From: Brevibacillus panacihumi W25
GTDB lineage: Bacteria; Bacillota; Bacilli; Brevibacillales; Brevibacillaceae
DNA: 64,000 bases
NCBI RefSeq assembly: GCF_000503775.1
Contig: NZ_KI629782.1
Location: forward strand, 2,233,579 to 2,297,578
Direction: 5' to 3'
Of this stretch, positions 34,522 to 44,113 are shown piece after piece. Position 1 is the stretch's first letter, and the number at the start of each line of letters is the position of its first letter. Below the pieces are notes generated by a model that made no database searches, had not been told where the DNA came from, and saw nothing but the letters and a program-made list of their open reading frames with translations. Position numbers and translations under genes: made by a program.

Positions 34522-35274
34522 TTACCCAAAACGGCCCGTAATATAATCTTCTGTTCGCTTGTCAGCAGGATTTTGAAAAATGGTCGACGTCTCATCTACC
34601 TCAACCAGCACGCCATTGAGGAAAAACGCCGTCTTATCCGAGATGCGGGCTGCTTGCTGCATATTGTGCGTGACGATTACGATCGTATACGTAGCTTTCA
34701 AGTTCTCGAGCAATTCCTCGATTTTTGCCGTAGAGATCGGGTCGAGTGCGGAAGTCGGCTCGTCCATCAGCAGGATCTGCGGCTGGACGGCGAGGGCGCG
34801 AGCGATGCAGAGCCGCTGCTGCTGTCCACCAGAAAGCCCTGTCGCCGGCTTTTTCAGAACATCCTTCACTTCCTCCCAAAGCGCTGCTGCCTTCAGGCTG
34901 TTCTCCACGATCTCGTCCAGCTGGTCGCGATCGGTCAAGCCATGCAGCTTGGGGCCGTAGGTGATATTGTCATAAATGCTCTTGGGAAACGGATTTGGAT
35001 GCTGAAACACCATCCCGATCCTTTTGCGCAGACCTTCCACATCCACTTGCGGACTGTAGATGTCCTCGTCAAATACTTTCACCGAGCCAGTAATTTTTGT
35101 ATGGGCAATCGAGTCGTTCATTCGATTCAACGTCCGTAAAAATGTTGATTTCCCACATCCAGACGGACCGATCAAGGCAGTAATGGCATGGGAGTCGACA
35201 TCCAGGTTGATGTCATGGAGAGCCTGTTGCTTACCGTAAAAGAGATTCAGCTCTCGCACCGAAATGACACGCAT
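34522..35274 (-). CDS. pstB: Phosphate ABC transporter ATPase PstB (second copy)
   Basis: ATP-binding subunit of the high-affinity phosphate importer (250 aa). Walker [20 protein letters not shown], signature [17 protein letters not shown], Walker [16 protein letters not shown]-loop [20 protein letters not shown]. It is transcribed apart from pstSCAB1, on the far side of a chemoreceptor gene. A Pho box (35366-35404) lies upstream. B. subtilis also has two pstB genes (pstBA, pstBB) but in one operon. Confidence 0.96.
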   Translation of the reverse strand: MRVISVRELNLFYGKQQALHDINLDVDSHAITALIGPSGCGKSTFLRTLNRMNDSIAHTKITGSVKVFDEDIYSPQVDVEGLRKRIGMVFQHPNPFPKSIYDNITYGPKLHGLTDRDQLDEIVENSLKAAALWEEVKDVLKKPATGLSGGQQQRLCIARALAVQPQILLMDEPTSALDPISTAKIEELLENLKATYTIVIVTHNMQQAARISDKTAFFLNGVLVEVDETSTIFQNPADKRTEDYITGRFG

Positions 35275-35365
35275 ACGGTTCTCGCTCCTTCATTGTTGCA
35301 CAGTTTTATTCTCGCTCTCTCACTATACCGGTCAATTATGGTGTTTCCGTATAGATAAGATGAAG

Positions 35366-35404
35366 TTTTCATTAATTTTTGAAGGAAGGTAAAGATCAGG
35401 TAAA
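35366..35404 (-). promoter_or_regulatory. PhoP box upstream of the second pstB
   Basis: Four 6-bp repeats at 11-bp period on the minus strand: TTTACC (35399-35404), TTTACC (35388-35393), TCAAAA (35377-35382) and TGAAAA (35366-35371). The TT(A/C/T)ACA direct-repeat pattern with 5-bp gaps is the PhoP binding site of Bacillus. It lies between the divergent pstB and chemoreceptor genes and could act on both. Confidence 0.7.
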
Positions 35405-35486
35405 GATTTTTCCCGATCTATCGACGATCCACCAAGCGGCTCCTACAATTAGGGCTGAGAACATTGCCACGCAAAAGGGAGAGCTG

Positions 35487-37523
35487 ATGATGTCCCCATC
35501 ATTCTTACATTTTCGCATTTCATCCATTCATTCTCGGACAATTTTCACCAGGCTGTTCTTCGGAATTTTGGCAATGGTCGTCGCCATGATGGTTACGGCA
35601 GGGTTTTTTATCAGCTACCAGACAGAATCGATGCTTGAGGAGAAGACCCGGCAACAATTGACGCAGGTCTCGCTCACCACCTTGACGGAGGCGAGCCATT
35701 GCGTGAAGGCGATCGTAGCCACTCTGCAATCTTTTGCATCCGCTTACGAAACGGGTAAAGTGACCAACAGCCAGGTGTTCGACATCTTTTCCGATCTGGC
35801 AGCGCAACACCCGACGATATCAGAGATACAGCTGGCAACCTCGGACGGGAAGTATCTTACGTTTCCCGGTTCACCGGTCGATGCGTACGATCCGAGGACG
35901 ACAGACTGGTACAGCCAGGCACTCCGCTTGCAAGATCAACCGGCATACATATCGGATGTCTTTCAATTTTCCCAAACCGAGTTTCCCAAGATCGCTGTCT
36001 CGCTTCCTCTCCAAAAGGATGACGGACAGACCGCCGGGGTTGTCGTTGCCTTTGTTTCCGTCCCCAAGCTGAGCGAGTTTATCGGCGGCATTCAGATCGG
36101 CCGCTCCGGTTATGCCATGATTGTAGATCAACATGGCAAGCTGGTCGCCCATCCCGATGCGAATTACGCATTGACTCGCCCATCCTTGGAGCAGCTTCCC
36201 GTCGTGAATGAGGTTATGGCGGGCAACGCAGGTGTCCAGACCGTCCATCTCGACCAGGCAGACTATCTGGCTGCCTTTCAATACGATCCCTGGCTTCGCT
36301 GGGGAATCATCGTTTTGCAGGGAGTAGCCGAGCTGGAACAGGAGGTTCAACGCCTGCAATGGACCATCCTCGCCATCTCGCTGATCGGTTTGGGGGCTTT
36401 GTCCGTGCTGCTGTACGGATACGTCCGCAAAATTGTCGCGCCCATCAAGGAAGCGCAGCAAAAAATGACCGCCTTCAGCGAGGGCAATCTCAGCCTGGTG
36501 ATGCACGTGAAAACCCAAGACGAGCTTCGGCAGCTGGCGGATGGTTTCAATCGCATGAGCGGACAACTCAACGGGATCATACGCAAGATCCAGCATGCCA
36601 TATCCGATGTGAAGCAGATTGCCCTTCATGTCGAAGACGGCTCCAGACGCTCCCATGCCGTTCAAAGCGGAGTCACAAACGTCACGGAAAGGCTGTCGCA
36701 CGAAATGGATGCCCAGCACCAGCAGATAGCGGACATTCACGACCATGTGGACAGCATCGCGCAGGAAATGAACCGGATCACTACCTTGCTGCAAAATGCC
36801 CTCGAACAGAATCAGATATCAAGCCAGCAAACTGCGAGCACTTCCTATTCCATCGAGCAGCTGCAAACGGAAATGAAGAGGATCTCCGAAGATATGCGCA
36901 CTTCGCTGCAAGCGGTATCCGCCATGAGGAAAAGCATGATTGACATCCACGACATCTCCGGCATGATCATGGATATTTCCAAGCGCACCAAACTCTTGTC
37001 CTTGAACGCTCGTATCGAAGCGTCCCGCGCCGGAGAGGCCGGCCTTGGTTTTGGCGTCGTGGCTGACGAGATCGGGCAGCTCAGCGCGCAGACCGAGACA
37101 GCTACCTCTCGGATCCAGCAAGTGATTGCTGCAGGGGAACAACGCATGGAACACGTCTCCCGCTGCATGCAAACAACAGATTCTGCCACTCTGGAAGCGA
37201 TTCATACCCTCAGCCAGGCAACCGACACGTTTGCCCAAACGGTCCAGCTCAGCGATACGTTTACCGCTCAGTTCGCAGCGATCCAGCAGCTCTCCGCTTC
37301 AATACGACAGCATAGTCAACTCATTCTCGAGCGCGTAAATACGCTTTCTGCTTCCGCAGTCGAGGTATTGGACGGCATGCAGCAGGCTGTAGCTTCCAAT
37401 CAGGAAAGCCTGAGCTACTCCCAGCAATTCCTGAACGACTCTGCCAAACTGACCGATGTCGTCGAAGATTTGGAACAGGAAATCCGCTTTTTCCAGACAA
37501 CAACAGAGAAGCCCTCCGCGTAG
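35487..37523 (+). CDS. Methyl-accepting chemotaxis protein with dCACHE sensor
   Basis: Membrane chemoreceptor of about 678 residues. TM1 ([20 protein letters not shown]) is followed by a ~240-residue extracellular double-CACHE domain ([40 protein letters not shown]), TM2, HAMP, then the signalling domain. Its tip keeps the usual hairpin [20 protein letters not shown], with a slightly different [16 protein letters not shown]. Start at ATG 35487 or 35490 after AAAGGGAG. Position between two pst units suggests a phosphate-related ligand (inference). The CACHE domain has not been shown to bind phosphate here. Confidence 0.93.
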   Translation: MMSPSFLHFRISSIHSRTIFTRLFFGILAMVVAMMVTAGFFISYQTESMLEEKTRQQLTQVSLTTLTEASHCVKAIVATLQSFASAYETGKVTNSQVFDIFSDLAAQHPTISEIQLATSDGKYLTFPGSPVDAYDPRTTDWYSQALRLQDQPAYISDVFQFSQTEFPKIAVSLPLQKDDGQTAGVVVAFVSVPKLSEFIGGIQIGRSGYAMIVDQHGKLVAHPDANYALTRPSLEQLPVVNEVMAGNAGVQTVHLDQADYLAAFQYDPWLRWGIIVLQGVAELEQEVQRLQWTILAISLIGLGALSVLLYGYVRKIVAPIKEAQQKMTAFSEGNLSLVMHVKTQDELRQLADGFNRMSGQLNGIIRKIQHAISDVKQIALHVEDGSRRSHAVQSGVTNVTERLSHEMDAQHQQIADIHDHVDSIAQEMNRITTLLQNALEQNQISSQQTASTSYSIEQLQTEMKRISEDMRTSLQAVSAMRKSMIDIHDISGMIMDISKRTKLLSLNARIEASRAGEAGLGFGVVADEIGQLSAQTETATSRIQQVIAAGEQRMEHVSRCMQTTDSATLEAIHTLSQATDTFAQTVQLSDTFTAQFAAIQQLSASIRQHSQLILERVNTLSASAVEVLDGMQQAVASNQESLSYSQQFLNDSAKLTDVVEDLEQEIRFFQTTTEKPSA

Positions 37524-37535
37524 AGGGCTTCTTCT
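37508..37535 (+). terminator. Terminator of the chemoreceptor gene
   Basis: GAAGCCCTC-cgcgta-GAGGGCTTC with TTCTTG following. It overlaps the stop codon. May also act on the converging pst operon. Confidence 0.75.
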
Positions 37536-37551
37536 TGTTTGTGTTCCGTCA

Positions 37552-38325
37552 TCAGCCGAATCGGCCGCTGATGTAGGCTTCCGTTTTTTCGTTTTCAGGT
37601 GTAGTGAAGAGTGTGGAGGTATCGTTGTATTCAATCAGCTCACCCATCAAAAAGAAGGCGGTTTTGTCCGAGATGCGGGCTGCCTGATGCAAATTGTGGG
37701 TCACGATCACAATCGTGTACTCCTCCTTCAAGCTCATCACCAATTCTTCGATTTTCATTGTCGAGATGGGATCGAGAGCCGAAGCCGGTTCATCCAAAAG
37801 CAGAATGGTCGGCTGCATGGCGATCGCCCTCGCGATGCAAAGGCGCTGTTGCTGGCCGCCAGAGAGCGAGAGCGCCGACTCCCGCAAGCGGTCCTTCACT
37901 TCATCCCAGAGCGCGGCCTTGCGCAGACTTTCTTCTACAACCTCGTCCAGCTTTCGCTTATCGGTCAGGCCGTGAAAACGCGGGGCGAAAGCTATGTTTT
38001 CATAGATCGATTTAAAAAACGGGTTGGCCCGCTGAAAGACCATTCCGATAACCTGGCGCAATCCTTCAATATTTACATCCGCACTGTTGATATCCGTCCC
38101 GTCCACCTCGATCGAACCCGTCACCCGGCAAGAGGGCACCAGATCATTCATCCGGTTCATGCTGCGCAAGAGCGTGGACTTGCCGCAGCCGGAAGGACCG
38201 ATAAAGGCAGTGACAGAATTGCGATCAATATCCATGCGAATATTGGATACTGCCCGTTTTTCCCCATAGTAAACCGACACATCGCGCGTCCGAATGATCG
38301 TCTTTTCCAAGGTCTTCACACTCAT
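37552..38325 (-). CDS. pstB: Phosphate ABC transporter ATPase PstB (first copy)
   Basis: 257-residue ATPase with Walker [21 protein letters not shown], signature [17 protein letters not shown], Walker [21 protein letters not shown]. Start ATG 38323-38325 with GGTGGAAG upstream. A GTG at 38334 is possible. Fourth gene of pstS-pstC-pstA-pstB. It differs from the second copy throughout (about half the residues), so this is an old paralogy rather than a recent duplication. Confidence 0.96.
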   Translation of the reverse strand: MSVKTLEKTIIRTRDVSVYYGEKRAVSNIRMDIDRNSVTAFIGPSGCGKSTLLRSMNRMNDLVPSCRVTGSIEVDGTDINSADVNIEGLRQVIGMVFQRANPFFKSIYENIAFAPRFHGLTDKRKLDEVVEESLRKAALWDEVKDRLRESALSLSGGQQQRLCIARAIAMQPTILLLDEPASALDPISTMKIEELVMSLKEEYTIVIVTHNLHQAARISDKTAFFLMGELIEYNDTSTLFTTPENEKTEAYISGRFG

Positions 38326-38340
38326 CGCTTCCACCCTTTC

Positions 38341-39231
38341 CTAATTGGCCCCTGATGTCATCTTTTTGTAGATCCATGCGCCAAACCAGCGCGCCGAGAG
38401 ATTAAACAGCAGGACGGCAATAATCAGGACCGCTGCGGCGCCATCTGCCACATCTCGCGCATCCGGAGCCAAGCCTTCGCTGTTTACCTTCCAGATGTGT
38501 ACCGCCAGCGTCTCCGCCGGTCGGAACGGGTTGAGCGGAGAGGTCGGACCACTCAGAGAAAATTGGCTAAAATCGAGGTCAGGCGACGACATTCCCGCAG
38601 TAAACAAAAGCGCGGCGGCTTCCCCGAAGACACGGCCCGAGGCCAGAATCGTTCCAGTCAGAATCCCTGGCAAGGCAGCAGGCAAAATCACAGAGACAAT
38701 CGTCCGCCATTTGGTGATGCCCAAAGCAAGACTCGCCTCTTTTTGACTGCGCGGTACGTTGCGAATCGCATCTTCCGTGACACGCACCAGGAGAGGCAGA
38801 TTGAAGACGGTCAGGGCCAATGCCCCGGAAAACAGGGTGTATCCCCATCCCGTCATGTTAACGAAGACCAGGAGTCCGAACAGACCAACGACGATAGACG
38901 GCAGCGAGGACAACACCTCGATGCTCATGCGGATAAACTGCGTAAATTTGTTGTCCGGCGCGTATTCCGCCATGTAGATGCCTGCGCCAAGTCCAAGCGG
39001 CAAGGCGATCAGCATCGTCAATACGAGCAGGTACAGGGAGTTGAACAATTGCGGTCCAATCCCGCCGCCTGCCTTCACAATATCAGGAGGTGAGGTGAGA
39101 AAATCCAGATTCAGCTTATGCCAGCCCTGCGTCAGGATGAAACCGAGCAATCCGAGCAAGGTGCCAATGATCAGCACTGCAATCAGGGTCAAAATGATAG
39201 TCGCGGCGCGGTCCATGATTTTTGCTCTCAT
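38341..39231 (-). CDS. pstA: Phosphate ABC transporter permease PstA
   Basis: Six-span permease (296 aa): TIILTLIAVLIIGTLLGLLG, YMAEYAPDNKFTQFIRMSIE, FGLLVFVNMTGWGYTLFSGA, and the EAA-type loop RNVPRSQKEASLALGITKWR. Overlaps pstC by four bases. Part of pstSCAB. Confidence 0.96.
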   Translation of the reverse strand: MRAKIMDRAATIILTLIAVLIIGTLLGLLGFILTQGWHKLNLDFLTSPPDIVKAGGGIGPQLFNSLYLLVLTMLIALPLGLGAGIYMAEYAPDNKFTQFIRMSIEVLSSLPSIVVGLFGLLVFVNMTGWGYTLFSGALALTVFNLPLLVRVTEDAIRNVPRSQKEASLALGITKWRTIVSVILPAALPGILTGTILASGRVFGEAAALLFTAGMSSPDLDFSQFSLSGPTSPLNPFRPAETLAVHIWKVNSEGLAPDARDVADGAAAVLIIAVLLFNLSARWFGAWIYKKMTSGAN

Positions 39232-40169
39232 TTGTTCACCCGTCCTTTTCTACCGATGATGCGCAAGATCATGATAAAGACGAAGGACATCAACAAAAGC
39301 AGCAAGGCCATCGACCACAGCGCATTATTGTAAGGAGTTCCCTGAATCGTGTTCCCCATGTTCAGGGTGATTCCGCTGGTCAACGTGCTGATTGGATCGA
39401 GCAAGCTGCCCGGGAGCTTGGTGGTGTTACCAATTACCATCTGGACCGCCAGCGCCTCCCCGAATGCACGCGCCATCCCTAGGACAATGGCAGTGAGGCA
39501 TCCCGGCAAGGAAGAATGCAGCACGACATTCCAAATAGTTTGCCAACGCGTCGCCCCCAAAGCCAAGGACGCATTGCGCAAATCCTGCGGCACTGCCGAG
39601 ATCGCATCAGCGGCCACGCTGGTAATTGTCGGCAGAATCATCAAGGCGAGAACCAGTCCGCCCGCCAACAGACTGAAGCCCAGAACATCAAACTGTTCAC
39701 GTATAAACGGCACAAGCAAGGTAAGCCCGACATACCCGTAGACAACTGACGGGATTCCCACCAGCAGTTCAATGACAGGTTTCAAGACCTTCTTGCCGAA
39801 GTTCGGGTACAGCTCAATCATGAAAATGGCAGCGCCAATGCCGAGAGGAGCTGCGATCAAAGCCGCCAATGTCGTAACCAGAAAGGAGCCGAGAATGAAG
39901 GGAAAGACGCCGTATACGGCAGGTTCGCCTTCAGGGTCCCATTTGACCTGGCTCAAAAATTCCGTGATGCTGATTCCGTTCACGAAAAAAGTAGACAACC
40001 CTTTGGAAGCGATAAAGTACGTAATCGACAAGACTACGATGATCAACAATGCCGCACAAACGGTAGCGATCACCCTGCCGGTCACATTCTCCGTCCATTG
40101 GCGTTTGTTGCTGGTCAACATTTTCCGTGCAATCCCTGATTGTGATGGAGTGTCAGTACGATGGGTCAT
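39228..40169 (-). CDS. pstC: Phosphate ABC transporter permease PstC
   Basis: 313 residues from ATG 40167-40169, with AAGGAGGGG six bases upstream. Segments VIATVCAALLIIVVLSITYF, PFILGSFLVTTLAALIAAPL, the EAA loop AVPQDLRNASLALGATRWQT, and GMARAFGEALAVQMVIGNTT. An in-frame start further up (40226) has no ribosome-binding site. Between pstS and pstA. Confidence 0.96.
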   Translation of the reverse strand: MTHRTDTPSQSGIARKMLTSNKRQWTENVTGRVIATVCAALLIIVVLSITYFIASKGLSTFFVNGISITEFLSQVKWDPEGEPAVYGVFPFILGSFLVTTLAALIAAPLGIGAAIFMIELYPNFGKKVLKPVIELLVGIPSVVYGYVGLTLLVPFIREQFDVLGFSLLAGGLVLALMILPTITSVAADAISAVPQDLRNASLALGATRWQTIWNVVLHSSLPGCLTAIVLGMARAFGEALAVQMVIGNTTKLPGSLLDPISTLTSGITLNMGNTIQGTPYNNALWSMALLLLLMSFVFIMILRIIGRKGRVNK

Positions 40170-40259
40170 GATTCCCCTCCTTGGAAAAGGGACAGCAAGC
40201 AAAATAAGGGGGAAGCGCCCCCTCACCCCTCATTTTGCCAAAACTGTCTATATGCTTGA

Positions 40260-41207
40260 TTATTTTTGTTTGATGGTTCCGTCTGCTGCACGATCTACTT
40301 TCATCTCTGTAATCGGCAGGAAGCCCAAATCCTTCACGGCTGCTTTCTGCACTTCGTCAGTCACGATATATTCGAGGAACGCTTTGGCGCTGCCAGTCGG
40401 CTCGCCTTTTGTATACATGTGCTGATACGCCCACACTGGATATTGATTGGTCGCGATGTTCTCGCCGTTCGCTTCCACGCCGTCCAGTTTCAATGCTTTG
40501 ACAGAATCATTGATGTAGGACAGAGCCAGATAACCGATTGCTCCAGGTGTTTCTGCGATGATTTTGCGAACAGTACCCGAGGAATCCTCTGTGATGCCTT
40601 CTGCTTCCTCAGTGCCATCCAGAGCGAATTTGCTGAAGGTTGCGCGAGTACCGGAAGATTTCGGACGGTTAACCAAGGTTACTTTTGTGTCAGGACCGCC
40701 AACCTCTTTCCAGTTGGTGATTTTGCCACTGAAAATATCAATCAGTTGTTGCTTGCTCAGATTGTCGATGCCGATTTGCGGATTCACGACAGCTGCCATG
40801 CCAACTACTGCGACTTTGTGGTCTACCAATTCACTTGCGGGGATGTCTTTTTTCTCTTCTGCGAAAATATCAGAGTTCCCGATCGTAGCTGCTCCGCTGG
40901 ATACCTGGCTCAAGCCTGTTCCGCTACCTCCGCCTTGCACTTGAATTTGCAAGCCTGGGTTTTTCGCCATGAAATCCTTGGCTACTTGTTCGACCAGAGG
41001 CTGCATCGCTGTAGAGCCTACTGCTGTGATCGGTTCGTTGCTTGTTGTCTCAGCGCCTGCATTGCCAGAATTGGATTCCGGTGCTGGTGTCTGTGTCCCG
41101 CCGGATTGTTGTTGCGGTTGAGATGGAGTTGCCGCATTGCTTCCACAACCTGCGAGCAAAGCCCCCACAACTGTCAAAGCCATAAACATTTTGCTGAGTT
41201 TTTTCAT
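40260..41207 (-). CDS. pstS: Phosphate-binding lipoprotein PstS
   Basis: 315-residue lipoprotein. Signal MKKLSKMFMALTVVGALLAG with lipobox LAGC, then a Gln/Thr/Asn tether. Phosphate-binding core: ITAVGSTAMQPLVEQVAKDF, GGSGTGLSQVSSGAATIGNS, VNRPKSSGTRATFSKF. ATG 41205-41207 has GGGGAGG eleven bases upstream. First gene of the pst operon and directly below the Pho box. Confidence 0.97.
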   Translation of the reverse strand: MKKLSKMFMALTVVGALLAGCGSNAATPSQPQQQSGGTQTPAPESNSGNAGAETTSNEPITAVGSTAMQPLVEQVAKDFMAKNPGLQIQVQGGGSGTGLSQVSSGAATIGNSDIFAEEKKDIPASELVDHKVAVVGMAAVVNPQIGIDNLSKQQLIDIFSGKITNWKEVGGPDTKVTLVNRPKSSGTRATFSKFALDGTEEAEGITEDSSGTVRKIIAETPGAIGYLALSYINDSVKALKLDGVEANGENIATNQYPVWAYQHMYTKGEPTGSAKAFLEYIVTDEVQKAAVKDLGFLPITEMKVDRAADGTIKQK

Positions 41208-41279
41208 TGGATGAAAATCCTCCCCGTTTTGTAAGGTCATTATTTTTGGTCTTTTCACTTACAAAGTTTACAGGGGGAA

Positions 41280-41318
41280 TGTTGTTCTATTGTGTTGGGA
41301 TTGTAAAGCTTTCTTAAA
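41280..41318 (-). promoter_or_regulatory. PhoP box upstream of pstS
   Basis: Four 6-bp repeats at an exact 11-bp period on the minus strand: TTTAAG (41313-41318), TTTACA (41302-41307), AACACA (41291-41296), ACAACA (41280-41285). Matches the direct-repeat architecture of Bacillus PhoP operators. Phosphate starvation control of pstSCAB is predicted. Confidence 0.75.
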
Positions 41319-41398
41319 GATCGCCGCGAATCGGGATGCCTCATGGGAGAGTGGGGAATACTGATGATCATTCTTTTGTCAGGGAGGGTTGACCAAAC

Positions 41399-41611
41399 GT
41401 GGATCAATTGGCCTTGTTTCTTATTATTGTCGGAGCCTTAAACTGGGGATTGATCGGCTTCTTTCAGTTTGACCTGATCTCGACTCTTTTCGGTGAGGAA
41501 GAATCCATTGTTGCTCGGATTGTCTATACAGCCGTTGGCTTGGCCGGCGTCTACTCCATCAAATTTCTCTTCGGCCTCCGCGAGCAGCCAAACCCGGAGA
41601 ACGGTTCGTAG
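41399..41611 (+). CDS. DUF378-family small membrane protein
   Basis: A 70-residue protein with two membrane helices. MDQLALFLIIVGALNWGLIG and YTAVGLAGVYSIKFLFGLRE are the family pattern (YuzA in B. subtilis). The GTG start has GGGAGGG ten bases upstream. Function unknown. Divergent from pstS. Confidence 0.9.
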   Translation: MDQLALFLIIVGALNWGLIGFFQFDLISTLFGEEESIVARIVYTAVGLAGVYSIKFLFGLREQPNPENGS

Positions 41612-41621
41612 TGCCTCAATG

Positions 41622-41659
41622 AAAAAGCACGTCCCAGACGAAACCGGGACGTGCTTTTT
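41622..41659. terminator. Bidirectional terminator
   Basis: 14-bp perfect arms AAAAAGCACGTCCC/GGGACGTGCTTTTT with a 10-nt loop. It serves both the DUF378 gene and the converging GerMN gene. Confidence 0.9.
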
Positions 41660-41669
41660 GTGGTATCGG

Positions 41670-42233
41670 TTATTGCGCAACCTCATCACGCGTCAGTGGC
41701 TCTACAATATCAACGTGCCCCATTAGCGATTCTGCAGGTTTCCCATCCTCCAAAATCACGATGCTTTTTACCTCTGGAAATTGGAACAGGGTCTTCTTCA
41801 ACGCATCCAGGGCCATGATTTCACCACTGGAGCCAAGGTTGTAAACGTTATGGCTGTCTGCGTCAATGGTCAACTTGCCTTCCTCAAAGGTTAGCGAGTG
41901 GTACTTGAAATCGACCCACAAGGGAAAATGCTTCTCCTTTTCCTGCGGAGCCTCCAGAAGTGCGACCGCCTTCTTATACTTCTCCAGATCATCCGCAAAG
42001 GCAATCTCCTGTTTCTCCTCCTGCAAAGCAAGCAAGTCGTTGTCGGAATAGAATACGGAAATGGTTTGTTTGGTCAAGCTGGAACCGGACGGCTCTTCTG
42101 TTGGCGCCCCCGTCTGTGGCGCAGGCTCCGGCGCTGGAACGGGAGCAGGGGCAGCATTTTGTTGACCGCAGCCAGCAGCCAAAAGCAGCAGCGCAAATAG
42201 ACCGAGTCCAACCAGGCGTCGTCTGTAGTTCAT
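41670..42233 (-). CDS. GerMN-domain lipoprotein
   Basis: 187-residue lipoprotein with lipobox LAAGC, a Pro/Ala-rich tether (APAPVPAPEPAPQTGAP) and a GerMN domain (~57-187): ISVFYSDNDLLALQEEKQEI, SHNVYNLGSSGEIMALDALK, then LFQFPEVKSIVILEDGK. This domain is found in the spore germination protein GerM and in envelope lipoproteins. Transcribed after the amidase gene (25-bp gap), suggesting a cell-wall role. Confidence 0.88.
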   Translation of the reverse strand: MNYRRRLVGLGLFALLLLAAGCGQQNAAPAPVPAPEPAPQTGAPTEEPSGSSLTKQTISVFYSDNDLLALQEEKQEIAFADDLEKYKKAVALLEAPQEKEKHFPLWVDFKYHSLTFEEGKLTIDADSHNVYNLGSSGEIMALDALKKTLFQFPEVKSIVILEDGKPAESLMGHVDIVEPLTRDEVAQ

Positions 42234-42258
42234 CTTATCCTCCTTACTGCGAGCTGCC

Positions 42259-43932
42259 TTATTGATAGGATTGGTAGTACTCCCGTATGGCAGCTACAAG
42301 TGCTTTCGCAATTTTCTCCTGGAAATCAGGAGAAGTCAGCTTGCTGTTTTCCTTGGGGTTGCTGAGGAACCCTGTCTCTGTCAGAACAGCCGGCATTTTC
42401 GTATGCTTGATGACGTAAAAGCCCGATGCCTTCACACCGCGATTCTGGAATTGCGTAGCCCCCTGGAGATGCTTGTGGACAAGCTGCGCAAACTCCTTGC
42501 TGTTGGCATTGTAATAGAAGCTTTCCGTTCCGCCACTGTTCGGGTTGGAGAAGGAATTGGCATGGATGGACAGAAACAGGTCTGCATCCCAGTCGTTGGC
42601 GATGGCAACTCGCTCGGACAGCTCTAAAAATACGTCTGTACTGCGAGTCGGCACGACCTGGAACTCTGGATACTGCTTCAAGAGCTCTACTACTTTATTG
42701 GCTACCGCGAGGGTGTAATCCTTCTCGTGATTGCCAGTTACACCTAATGCACCCGGATCCTTGCCGCCATGTCCGGCGTCGACTACGATCAGATAGCCGG
42801 TTTTGCGAGGTTGCGGGATCAGCTTTACCTCAATTCCGTCCTCTGAATAGGACAGGGTGTACTTACTCTTTTGATTCAATTCAATGACGACGCGGACGGT
42901 GTTCGGCGAGCTTTGGAACTGGCTGAAGCGCAAATCGGCTATCAACGCATCCTCTGCTTTGGCCGCCTCTGCCATTTCGTCTGCTTCATCATCTGAGACG
43001 TCATCGTCAGCAGGCTCGTCCGACTTGTCGCTTTCATCGTCTTCTGCTTTCGAATCCGCGTCGGAATTCGCCTTTTCTTTTTGTTCAGTCGGGCCTTTAT
43101 AGCCGTAGCTTTGCGGTATCAAATCCTCATCCAGAACCGTATGCGGCAGGTCGAGCACGATGCGATGCGGTCCGTTTAACACGATTGCCTCCGCACCGAC
43201 TGGCAGTGTTGTCTTAATATGTACGTACTCCCCGTCCGCTTCTACTTCCTCCATATAGCTGAGACGTTCGATCTCTACCTGATTCTTCTTTTGATTCCAG
43301 GCAAATGTACCGCCGAGCTCCGTTTCCAACTGCGTGAGCGGCAAAGTCAGCTGGCCATCAATGGTGCGTCCTCGCTCCGGCCGTTTCCAAGCATGATTCT
43401 TGAGCCCGAACTGATCCGCTACTGCCTGCGCGGATACGTAATACGTATCGTCCGCCTGATAAAACTTCCAGCCATCCGGCGCTTTTTGACCATTCAACTC
43501 GGCTTGCGGCGTCTCGTTGGCGATCACGGTACGGGTGCTTTCTTCCCAGCCCACCGTCACTCCGAGTGATTCACCGACAAAGCGAAGCGGCAAAAGCATT
43601 CTCTGGTTTTTCATGGTTGGCGGCGCATCCAGTTGCACCTTTTTTCCGTTGAGCAGAGCCTGTTTGGATCCGACCGTCAGTTGCAATGTTTGTTGGCCTC
43701 GCGCAATCACAGCTGTTCGTGTCGGCTGATCCCAATCTACTGAAGCCCCGAGACCTTCTGCGATGACCCGGACCGGAACCAGCGTACGCCCTTTCTCAAT
43801 AATAGGCGGTACTTCCGGCTGCACGGCTTGTCCCCCGATCATGAGATGGACGGATTGGTCGGCAGCTGCTGCCCAACCTGGGAGGCTGAGCAATAACAAT
43901 AGTACAAACAACGGTAACAAACGTCTTTTCAT
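42259..43932 (-). CDS. N-acetylmuramoyl-L-alanine amidase with stalk and AMIN-like domains
   Basis: 557-residue exported hydrolase from ATG 43930-43932 (AAGGAGG upstream). Signal 1-24. Copper-amine-oxidase-like stalk modules at ~30-140 (RTLVPVRVIAEGLGASVDWD, RMLLPLRFVGESLGVTVGWE). AMIN-like beta domain ~220-370 with an acidic insert around 285-325 (KAEDDESDKSDEPADDD). Amidase_3 catalytic domain ~380-555: VVDAGHGGKDPGALG, SIHANSFSNPNSGGTESFYY, and TETGFLSNPKENSKL, holding the zinc ligands and the catalytic Glu. Cleaves between muramic acid and stem peptide. Confidence 0.95.
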   Translation of the reverse strand: MKRRLLPLFVLLLLLSLPGWAAAADQSVHLMIGGQAVQPEVPPIIEKGRTLVPVRVIAEGLGASVDWDQPTRTAVIARGQQTLQLTVGSKQALLNGKKVQLDAPPTMKNQRMLLPLRFVGESLGVTVGWEESTRTVIANETPQAELNGQKAPDGWKFYQADDTYYVSAQAVADQFGLKNHAWKRPERGRTIDGQLTLPLTQLETELGGTFAWNQKKNQVEIERLSYMEEVEADGEYVHIKTTLPVGAEAIVLNGPHRIVLDLPHTVLDEDLIPQSYGYKGPTEQKEKANSDADSKAEDDESDKSDEPADDDVSDDEADEMAEAAKAEDALIADLRFSQFQSSPNTVRVVIELNQKSKYTLSYSEDGIEVKLIPQPRKTGYLIVVDAGHGGKDPGALGVTGNHEKDYTLAVANKVVELLKQYPEFQVVPTRSTDVFLELSERVAIANDWDADLFLSIHANSFSNPNSGGTESFYYNANSKEFAQLVHKHLQGATQFQNRGVKASGFYVIKHTKMPAVLTETGFLSNPKENSKLTSPDFQEKIAKALVAAIREYYQSYQ

Positions 43933-44053
43933 CCTGACCTCCTTCATGTTGTTTTTTCGTCTGGCGAAGAAGCCGAGCGAATGAATTGTCCCGTAAAGTT
44001 AGACGCATAACCATCTGCAAAGTTTGTAGTATAATGGAACCAAATTCACTGGA

Positions 44054-44087
44054 AAAATAAAGAAAGTGCCGAAAATCGGCACTTTCT
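44054..44087 (-). terminator. Terminator of the M28 peptidase gene
   Basis: AGAAAGTGCCGA-TTT-TCGGCACTTTCT on the minus strand followed by TTATTTTTCC. Confidence 0.85.
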
Positions 44088-44113
44088 CCAATGAGAGAAC
44101 TATGAAGCTCCTC

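Noticed and set aside
35395-35425. Sigma-D (motility) promoter for the chemoreceptor (TAAA...CCGATCTA)
   Set aside because: Spacing is 8 or 19 bp rather than 14-16, so it does not meet the consensus.
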